From positions 1 through 5,144 of the forward strand of contig CAZJXA010000233.1 of the NCBI GenBank assembly GCA_964549785.1: DNA of 5,144 nt. Reading direction: 5' to 3'. This document shows, one piece after another, positions 1 through 5,144 of this stretch (position 1 is the stretch's first letter; each line of letters begins with the position of its first letter). Below the pieces are notes generated by a model that was not told where the DNA came from, searched no databases, and saw only the letters and a program-made list of their open reading frames with translations. A program made the position numbers and the translations under genes. Origin of the DNA: JBEIUO01 sp964549785 (GTDB lineage Bacteria; Planctomycetota; Phycisphaerae; Phycisphaerales; UBA1924).

Positions 1-1
1 G

Positions 2-2221
2 TTTCCGTTTCTGGCGCGTTCGCTCGTGACCATCAACCCCGCCGACGTCATCGCCTTCTCGCCCAACGGCTGGATCAACGATGGTGGAACCGAGACCGTC
101 GGCAACAACGTCGACTCCCACCTCGATCTCGATGCCAACAACGCCGCCGACCTGCCCCGTCCCAACGGCGGCCCGGCCCGGGTCTTCGATTTCCCGCTCG
201 ATCCCACCCAGGCCCCCAGCACCTTCCGCAACGCGGCAGTCGTGCAGTTCTTCTACTACGCCAACGTCTTCCACGACCGGCTCTACGCGCTGGGCTTCGA
301 CGAAGCGGCCGGCAACTTCCAGACGATCAACTTCAGCGGGTTCGGGAGCGGCGGCGACGCCGTGCAGGCCGACTGCCAGGATGGATCGGGCACCAACAAC
401 GCCAACTTCGGGACCACCGGCGCCGACGGCTCGAGCGCACGCTGCCAGATGTACGTCTTCACCGGCTCCACGCCCGATCGCGACGGCACGCTCGACGGCG
501 ACATCGTCTACCACGAACTCGGGCACGGTCTTTCCATCCGCTGCCACGGGCCCGACACGCTCAGCGGCACCCAGCCTCAAGGCCAAGGCGAGGGTTGGAG
601 CGATTTCTTCGGAATCACGCTGAACGCCGAGCCCACCGACGATTTCAACGCCGTATTCGGCATGGGCGGATACGCCACCCTGGGCCTCTGGGAGGGCGGT
701 CTCTACGACGACAACTACTATTTCGGTATCCGCCGGTTCCCCTACAGCACCGATCTCCTGAAGAACCCGCACACACTCGCCGACATCGCGACCGCGACCG
801 CGGCATTCCCGCCGGGCGTGCCGCGGAATACCAACATCGGCGGCGCCGCCACCCAGGTTCATAATGTCGGGGAGGTGTGGTGCACGACGCTCATCGAGGC
901 CCGGGCCGCGCTCAGCATCGACCACGGCTTTGCCGCCAACCAGTTGATCATGGAACTGGTCGTGGACGGCATGAAGAACGCCCCCTCCGATCCCACGTTC
1001 CTCCAGTCCCGCGACGCCATCCTGCAGTCCGACCTCGTCAACAACGGCGGCGCCAATCAATCCCGCCTGTGGCAAGCCTTCGCCAAACGCGGCATGGGCT
1101 TCTCCGCCTTCGTGCCCGCCTCCGCAGGCACCGTCGGCACCATCGAGGCCTTCGACACGCCCGAATTTACGACGTGGCTCTTCCCGGACGGCACCCCCAC
1201 GGAACTCCCACCCGGCCAGACCGTCTCGTTCGGTTCGGCGGTCACGGGCACGAACCTGACGATCGTCCCGAACAGCGGTCAACTCCACTACTCGATCGAC
1301 GGCGGAGCATTCACCGTCGTGCCGCTCGTCGAGACCGGTCCGGGTACGTACTCGGTTTCGATCCCCGGAGCCGACTGTTTCGAGACGGTCTCGTACTTTG
1401 TCAGCGTTGACACCAACGTAGGTCGAAAGACTTTCCCGGCCGACGCGCCCTCCACGGTCCTCAATACGGCCGAGGTCCAGACGGGGACGGTCGAACTGGC
1501 GACCGACGACTTCGAGACGAACCAGGGATGGGTGGTCGGCCCGACCACGGCCACCACGGGCGCGTGGCAGCGAGCCGACCCCGGGATATCCAGCACGGGC
1601 TCGGCGATTAGCCAGCCGGAGGACGACACCACGCCCGGCGCGGGCGTTAACTGCTTCGTCACCGGGCCCGCGACGGGCTCGCTAGGCAACGACGATGTGG
1701 ATGGCGGTTCGACCATTCTTACGAGCCCCGCGTTCGATCTGGCGGGCTCGGATGAAGTCGAGTTCTCATACAACCGGTGGTATTCCAACAGCACCGGCGG
1801 TTCGCCGAACGCGGACGTCTTCGTCGTCGATGTGTCGGTTAACAACGGTGCCACCTGGACTCGGGCCGAGACGGTCGGGCCTTCGGGCGAGGGCACGAAC
1901 GGTGGGTGGATCGCCGCGAAGTGGCGGCTGAGCGATCTGGGACTCGCCCCCACAACCCAGGTGAAGGTCCGATTCATCGCCGAGGATGCCGGCACCGGCT
2001 CGGTAGTGGAAGCGCTGGTCGACGACTTCGCCATCACGGAGATCCTGTGCGAAGGCTCCGCATGCCCGTCCGATATCGACGGCGACGACGACGTCGATTC
2101 CGACGACATCGCGGCCTTCTTTGTGACATGGGAATCCGGTGAACAAGACTTCGACGCCGACGGCGACACCGACTCCGACGACATCACCGCCTTCTTTGGC
2201 AATTGGGAGGGCGGTTGCTGA
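2..2221 (+). CDS. Fungalysin-type (M36) zinc metalloendopeptidase with C-terminal GC-type dockerin, 5' partial
   Basis: This is probably a secreted zinc endopeptidase. The reading frame is open to the left edge, so the signal peptide, propeptide and true start are missing; the GTG at 26 is only an internal in-frame codon. Residues are counted from that GTG. The M36 signatures seen are SPNGWIND near the start with GNNVDSHLD just after it, the zinc site HELGH (His163, Glu164, His167), and GEGWSDFF, whose Glu189 should be the third zinc ligand. The catalytic domain runs to about residue 380. Residues about 385-490 look like a beta-rich Ig-like linker. Residues about 493-672 look like a MAM/jelly-roll sandwich, starting DDFETNQGW and ending in EALVDDFAI. 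Residues 680-731 form a dockerin-like tail with two Asp-rich calcium loops and a terminal Gly-Cys. The gene lies 60 bp upstream of a second dockerin-bearing protease on the same strand. The family call is firm; the middle domains are inferred. Confidence 0.9.
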   Translation, partial: FPFLARSLVTINPADVIAFSPNGWINDGGTETVGNNVDSHLDLDANNAADLPRPNGGPARVFDFPLDPTQAPSTFRNAAVVQFFYYANVFHDRLYALGFDEAAGNFQTINFSGFGSGGDAVQADCQDGSGTNNANFGTTGADGSSARCQMYVFTGSTPDRDGTLDGDIVYHELGHGLSIRCHGPDTLSGTQPQGQGEGWSDFFGITLNAEPTDDFNAVFGMGGYATLGLWEGGLYDDNYYFGIRRFPYSTDLLKNPHTLADIATATAAFPPGVPRNTNIGGAATQVHNVGEVWCTTLIEARAALSIDHGFAANQLIMELVVDGMKNAPSDPTFLQSRDAILQSDLVNNGGANQSRLWQAFAKRGMGFSAFVPASAGTVGTIEAFDTPEFTTWLFPDGTPTELPPGQTVSFGSAVTGTNLTIVPNSGQLHYSIDGGAFTVVPLVETGPGTYSVSIPGADCFETVSYFVSVDTNVGRKTFPADAPSTVLNTAEVQTGTVELATDDFETNQGWVVGPTTATTGAWQRADPGISSTGSAISQPEDDTTPGAGVNCFVTGPATGSLGNDDVDGGSTILTSPAFDLAGSDEVEFSYNRWYSNSTGGSPNADVFVVDVSVNNGATWTRAETVGPSGEGTNGGWIAAKWRLSDLGLAPTTQVKVRFIAEDAGTGSVVEALVDDFAITEILCEGSACPSDIDGDDDVDSDDIAAFFVTWESGEQDFDADGDTDSDDITAFFGNWEGGC
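2157..2184 (+). repeat. 28-bp exact direct repeat, copy 1, in the dockerin second loop of the M36 gene
   Basis: These 28 bases encode most of the second Asp-rich calcium loop of the M36 dockerin. They recur without a mismatch at 4551-4578 in the M1 gene, in the same strand and reading frame. The match begins CCGACGGCGACACC and ends GACGACAT. Shared descent or exchange of the domain-coding segment is the likely cause. Confidence 0.85.
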
Positions 2222-2257
2222 ACAAAGGTCGGCCCCGCCCACACGATCCAAAGAACT

Positions 2258-2271
2258 CATAGGACATAGGA
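2258..2271 (+). promoter_or_regulatory. Tandem CATAGGA repeat containing the likely ribosome binding site of the M1 peptidase gene
   Basis: Two perfect adjacent copies of CATAGGA sit in the 60-bp gap between the two protease genes. Each copy holds an AGGA core. The second core ends 10 bases before the ATG at 2282, a slightly long but usable Shine-Dalgarno spacing; the first lies 17 bases away. No better purine-rich site is present before this ATG. No clear promoter hexamers or hairpin terminator were found in the gap, so co-transcription with the upstream gene is possible. The ribosome-binding role is inferred. Confidence 0.4.
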
Positions 2272-2281
2272 TTCTTTCTTA

Positions 2282-4615
2282 ATGCAACACTCCCGATTTG
2301 TCGCTCCCGGTGCGGTCCTGCTTGCCGCGCTATCTGCTCCGGCACTCGCCCAACCCGATGCTTCGCGCTTCGTTGCCCCCGCCGCCCGCGAGTTCTGCGG
2401 TTGCGGTAAATCGCACGCCCTCATGCTCCGGGCGCGGGCCGGGCTCCCGATCCACGAGCCCGCTTCGTTCGGAGCCCGCGAAGCCCCTGACCATACCGAC
2501 GTGCTCTCCAACAACGTGGACTTTGAGATCAATACCGCCGCCGACACCATCGTCGGCTCCAACACCATCCGCGTGAGGAGCCTCGTGAACGGCCTCACGC
2601 AGTTCACGTTCATGCTCCGTACGCAGTACTCCGCGACGGTGACGCTCAACGGGTCCACGCCCGCCAGCGCCACCACCCCCGTCTCGGGCTCCTACGGCCG
2701 CGTCGTCACCCTCGATCGGCCGTACAACGTCAACGAAGAGTTTACGGTTCGCATCGCCTACTCCGGCACCGCTGTCAGCCGCGGCTTCGGCTCCATCGAG
2801 TTCGGGTCACAGAACGGCGTGCCGCTCGTCTCGACGCTCAGCGAGGCCTATTTCGCGGCGACTTGGATGCCCGTAAAGGACGGAGACTTCGGACAGCCCG
2901 GCGACAACGGCGACAAGGCCACTTGGAAGATCGCTGTCACGGCCCCGGACACCCTCAACACGGTGTGCAACGGGCTGCTGGTTGGCGTGGACACGCTCTC
3001 GGGTGGCCGCAAGAAGTATCGCTGGGAAACCAATTACCCGATGGCGACGTACCTCGCCCACTTCAGCACCACTAACTACACCAACTGGGAAATTCCTTAC
3101 ACCTATCCGTTGGAGGGAGGCGGCACCGGCACCATGCCCGTTCGCTTCAGCCTGTACCCCGCGAGCGACACCCCGAGCAACCGCGCCGCGTGGGAGATCG
3201 TCGTCCCGATGCTCGCGACGTTCCGTCCCCTGTTCGGCGAATACCCGTTCATCAACGAGCGCTACGGCATCTATCAGTTCCCCTTTGGCGGCGGCATGGA
3301 GCACCAGACCTCGACCGGGCAGGGCACCTTCGATGAGGGTGTCACCGCCCACGAACTCGGACACCAATGGTGGGGCGACGACGTCACCTGCAAAACTTGG
3401 AACCACATCTGGCTGAACGAAGGCTTCGCGACCTACGCCGCGGCCTTGTGGTTTGAGCACAAGCCCGGCTCGACCGGGCTGCCGGCTCTCCACGCCGAGA
3501 TGGCGCAAAGCCGCCCCAGCAACGTCAACGACAGCGTGTATGTGTATAACACCACCGACATGGGCCGGATTTTCAGCGGGACGTACTCGTACAACAAGGG
3601 CGCGTGGGTGCTGCACATGCTCCGTCACGCTGTCGGCGATGCCGCGTTTTTCCAGATTCTCGCCGACTATCGCGCCGCCTTCCGAGGCGGAGCGGCCACG
3701 ACCGAGGATTTTGCTTCCGTCGTGTCGAGCGTCACAGGCGAAAACTACGACCGATACTTCGACCAATGGATTTATCAGATCGGCGCTCCCAGTTATCAGT
3801 TCGGCTGGCAGAACGCCACCGTCAATGGCAAACGCTACACGCGGCTGCGGGTCGAGCAGGTCCAGAACACATCGTGGGGCGTCGATTCGTGCTTTCAGAT
3901 GCCCATCGATGTCCGCGTGGACCGCTCCGGCGGGCCGGTGCGGACGGTCGTCGGAAACACCGCCCGCGTGCAGCACTTCTTGATTCCGCTGCCCGGAACC
4001 GCCGTCGCCAGCGGCGTCACCCTCGATGAGTCGACCTGGATCCTTGAGGTCGGCAAGGCCGGCGAGGCGTACGTCGCCGGGCCGCCGAAGGTGGTCGAGG
4101 CGGCCCCCTCGCCCGGAAGCGTCGCGGCCGACACCGACCCGACGAACCGGATCGAACTCTGGTTCAGTGACAACGTCGCCGCCACCGCGGCGGCCTTCGG
4201 CATCAGCGGACCGGATGGCCCGGTCGCCTTTACCTTCGCATACACGGGCGCTCAGCAGAAGGCCTCGCTCACGTTCGCGCAACCCCTGCCCGCAGGCGAG
4301 TACACCGTCACCGTCCAACCGTCCGTGACGGCCAACGGGCTCGCCCTCGACGGTGAGATCGCGGATCCGCTCGCCCCCGCGTCGCTTCCCAGCGGTAACG
4401 GTCTTGCCGGCGGAGCGGCGTCCTTCCGATTCACCATCATGCCGACCGTGCCCCCCTGCCCGGCCGATCGCGACGGCGATGCCGACGTCGATTCCGATGA
4501 CATCGTCATCTTCTTCGGAACCTTCGAGGAAGGCACCGCCGACTTTGATTCCGACGGCGACACCGACTCCGACGACATTATCATCTTCTTCACCCACTGG
4601 GAAGCAGGCTGCTGA
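2282..4615 (+). CDS. Secreted M1-family (aminopeptidase N-like) zinc metallopeptidase with Ig-like domain and GC-type dockerin
   Basis: This is probably an extracytoplasmic aminopeptidase that removes N-terminal residues from peptides. The ATG at 2282 is followed by a classic signal peptide: an Arg at residue 5, a hydrophobic core, and likely cleavage after ALA at residue 23. Residues about 65-255 form the M1 N-terminal beta domain. The active site is complete: GGGMEH (residues 336-341) supplies the exopeptidase-motif Glu340, and HELGH gives His357, Glu358 and His361. Glu380 follows after exactly 18 residues, in WLNEGFA. Tyr437 in YNKGAW matches the transition-state Tyr of the family. Residues about 600-724 resemble an SbsA-type bacterial Ig-like domain. 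Residues 726-777 are a dockerin-like tail with two Asp-rich loops, ending in Gly-Cys. The M1 C-terminal helical domain found in long family members is absent, which is common in secreted bacterial forms. Mature residues 38-45 contain an odd FCGCGKSH stretch. The family call is very secure; substrate preference is unknown. Confidence 0.95.
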   Translation: MQHSRFVAPGAVLLAALSAPALAQPDASRFVAPAAREFCGCGKSHALMLRARAGLPIHEPASFGAREAPDHTDVLSNNVDFEINTAADTIVGSNTIRVRSLVNGLTQFTFMLRTQYSATVTLNGSTPASATTPVSGSYGRVVTLDRPYNVNEEFTVRIAYSGTAVSRGFGSIEFGSQNGVPLVSTLSEAYFAATWMPVKDGDFGQPGDNGDKATWKIAVTAPDTLNTVCNGLLVGVDTLSGGRKKYRWETNYPMATYLAHFSTTNYTNWEIPYTYPLEGGGTGTMPVRFSLYPASDTPSNRAAWEIVVPMLATFRPLFGEYPFINERYGIYQFPFGGGMEHQTSTGQGTFDEGVTAHELGHQWWGDDVTCKTWNHIWLNEGFATYAAALWFEHKPGSTGLPALHAEMAQSRPSNVNDSVYVYNTTDMGRIFSGTYSYNKGAWVLHMLRHAVGDAAFFQILADYRAAFRGGAATTEDFASVVSSVTGENYDRYFDQWIYQIGAPSYQFGWQNATVNGKRYTRLRVEQVQNTSWGVDSCFQMPIDVRVDRSGGPVRTVVGNTARVQHFLIPLPGTAVASGVTLDESTWILEVGKAGEAYVAGPPKVVEAAPSPGSVAADTDPTNRIELWFSDNVAATAAAFGISGPDGPVAFTFAYTGAQQKASLTFAQPLPAGEYTVTVQPSVTANGLALDGEIADPLAPASLPSGNGLAGGAASFRFTIMPTVPPCPADRDGDADVDSDDIVIFFGTFEEGTADFDSDGDTDSDDIIIFFTHWEAGC
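4551..4578 (+). repeat. 28-bp exact direct repeat, copy 2, in the dockerin second loop of the M1 gene
   Basis: This is the partner of the copy at 2157-2184, 2,394 bp downstream. It encodes the DGDTDSDD core of the second loop. The two whole dockerin tails are both 52 residues long and share 36 identical residues by hand alignment, so the DNA identity here exceeds that of the rest of the domain. Confidence 0.85.
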
Positions 4616-4675
4616 ACCGCCCACCGCAGCACCAGTCTCCGCACACCGAATAGGCGGCGCATCTTTTGGGCCGGG

Positions 4676-4681
4676 TATACT
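4676..4681 (+). promoter_or_regulatory. Possible -10 promoter element (TATACT) for the vapD gene
   Basis: TATACT matches five of six bases of the bacterial -10 consensus and lies in an otherwise GC-rich gap after the M1 gene. Transcription would start near 4688, giving a leader of about 86 bases to the ATG at 4774, or about 14 bases to the alternative ATG at 4702. No recognisable -35 hexamer is present about 17 bases upstream, where the sequence reads GGCGGC. This is tentative, as such hexamers occur by chance. Confidence 0.3.
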
Positions 4682-4773
4682 TGAGCAAAGGCAGGTGGAT
4701 CATGGCGACCTCATCCGCGACAGTTCAATCAGGCATCAGACATGCCGCAGAATCACACAAGTCCGGGGGGTTC

Positions 4774-5076
4774 ATGTACGCGATTGCATTCGACATGGAT
4801 ACCGAGTCGCTTCAACAGCACTACGGCAATGCGTCTTTCAACAACGCTTACGCCGACATCCGCAAGCGGCTCACACAGCAGCATGGATTTACGTGGCAAC
4901 AAGGCAGCGTCTATTTCGGTGGTGAAACAGTCAACGCCGTCACATGTGTTCTGGCAGTGATGGACTTGGCGGCATCGTTCCCGTGGTTCTCTGTTTCGAT
5001 CCGCGACATCCGCATGCTGCGAATCGAGGAGTTCAACGACCTCATGCCCGCAGTGCAGCAGGCAGCCGGCGGCTGA
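4774..5076 (+). CDS. vapD: VapD-family protein (virulence-associated protein D, putative endoribonuclease)
   Basis: This 100-residue protein belongs to the VapD family, small cytoplasmic proteins with a ferredoxin-like fold related to Cas2. Some members (Helicobacter pylori, Haemophilus influenzae) act as RNA-cutting toxins. The family features seen are the N-terminal MYAIAFDMD, with the conserved Asp at residue 7, the QGSVY strand (residues 43-47), and the signature SIRDIRMLRIEE (residues 75-86). Family members are usually about 90-100 residues, which favours the ATG at 4774, preceded by a G-rich run three bases upstream. The frame extends upstream to ATGs at 4702 and 4666. The 4702 ATG has AGGTGG three bases before it and would add 24 residues unlike the family, rich in Ser and using codons such as AGA and TCA. 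DNA here is about 54% G+C (98/180 over 4801-4980), well below the proteases, hinting at horizontal transfer. No antitoxin gene is evident. The family is secure; toxin activity is inferred. Confidence 0.88.
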   Translation: MYAIAFDMDTESLQQHYGNASFNNAYADIRKRLTQQHGFTWQQGSVYFGGETVNAVTCVLAVMDLAASFPWFSVSIRDIRMLRIEEFNDLMPAVQQAAGG

Positions 5077-5084
5077 CGCGCTCG

Positions 5085-5144
5085 ATGACTGATTCAGGTA
5101 GACTGAAGCCACACCCCTCCAAACCGCTCCACGCCGAAGGTGTG
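5085..5144 (+). CDS. Possible start of an unidentified gene, cut by the right edge
   Basis: An ATG at 5085, nine bases after the vapD stop codon, opens a frame that stays free of stops for 20 codons to the window edge. The peptide begins MTDSGRLKPHPSK and is too short to assign to a family. No good Shine-Dalgarno sequence precedes it, and a stop-free run of this length is common by chance in GC-rich DNA. If real, its closeness would suggest an operon with vapD. Confidence 0.15.
   Translation, partial: MTDSGRLKPHPSKPLHAEGV

Noticed and set aside
26..28. GTG at 26 as the start of the M36 gene
   Set aside because: The frame is open to the left edge, and the sequence right after it is already inside the mature M36 catalytic domain, with no signal peptide or propeptide. 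The gene is cut by the window edge.
2063..2218. Asp-rich tail as an ordinary RTX or thrombospondin type 3 calcium repeat
   Set aside because: There are exactly two loops with the dockerin-like spacing, each followed by a short hydrophobic helix (IAAFF, ITAFF), and a terminal Gly-Cys. A dockerin-type domain fits better than nonapeptide RTX or longer TSP3 arrays.
1288..2244. 318-codon open frame on the minus strand opposite the M36 gene
   Set aside because: The protein is Ser/Thr/Pro-rich low-complexity sequence mirroring the sense codons, with no family resemblance. It is an antisense shadow.
3287..3304. GGMEH in place of the textbook GAMEN exopeptidase motif
   Set aside because: The essential Glu is present, and GGMEHQ variants are common in secreted bacterial M1 peptidases, so this is not a loss of function or a novelty.
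2807..4624. 605-codon open frame on the minus strand opposite the M1 gene
   Set aside because: It lies entirely opposite a gene with a complete active site and signal peptide. Long antisense frames are expected in GC-rich codon-biased DNA, and the product shows no recognisable domain.
4617..4670. Possible terminator hairpin after the M1 gene (CCGCC at 4617-4621 with GGCGG at 4653-4657, then CATCTTTT)
   Set aside because: The loop would be 31 bases with a stem of only five pairs, and the T-run is short and displaced. It is not a credible intrinsic terminator.

Overview
The window looks like chromosomal DNA from a planctomycete, most likely of the class Phycisphaerae. It is GC-rich (a hand count of 2341-2400 gives 44/60 G+C). 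Two neighbouring secreted proteases end in the same short Asp-rich tail, which begins with CP.D and finishes in a terminal Gly-Cys. This matches the 'GC-type' dockerin-like anchor known mainly from Phycisphaerae. The lineage call is inferred from that tail and from composition, not from a marker gene.

Layout, all on the + strand. Positions 2-2221 hold the 3' part of a fungalysin-type (M36) metalloendopeptidase whose N-terminus lies off the left edge. It carries a catalytic domain, a beta-rich linker domain, a MAM/jelly-roll-like domain and a C-terminal dockerin. A 60-bp gap contains a 7-bp tandem repeat with ribosome-binding-site-like AGGA cores. Positions 2282-4615 hold a complete M1-family (aminopeptidase N-like) metallopeptidase with a signal peptide, an Ig-like domain and the same kind of dockerin. 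A gap of about 160 bp contains a weak promoter-like element. Positions 4774-5076 hold a VapD-family protein (Cas2-like ferredoxin-fold endoribonuclease family) in visibly lower-GC DNA. The last 60 bases may begin another gene, but this is weakly supported.

The two proteases make a coherent pair: both are zinc peptidases that should act outside the cytoplasm, one cutting inside proteins and the other probably trimming N-terminal residues from the resulting peptides. Their shared C-terminal tag suggests the same sorting, anchoring or docking route. The vapD gene does not fit this theme and may be a separate, acquired element; no antitoxin partner is visible.

I see no tRNA, rRNA, CRISPR array, insertion sequence or convincing intrinsic terminator. 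The most interesting aspect is the pair of tagged proteases with their Cys-bracketed dockerin-like tails. I do not see evidence for a wholly new system.
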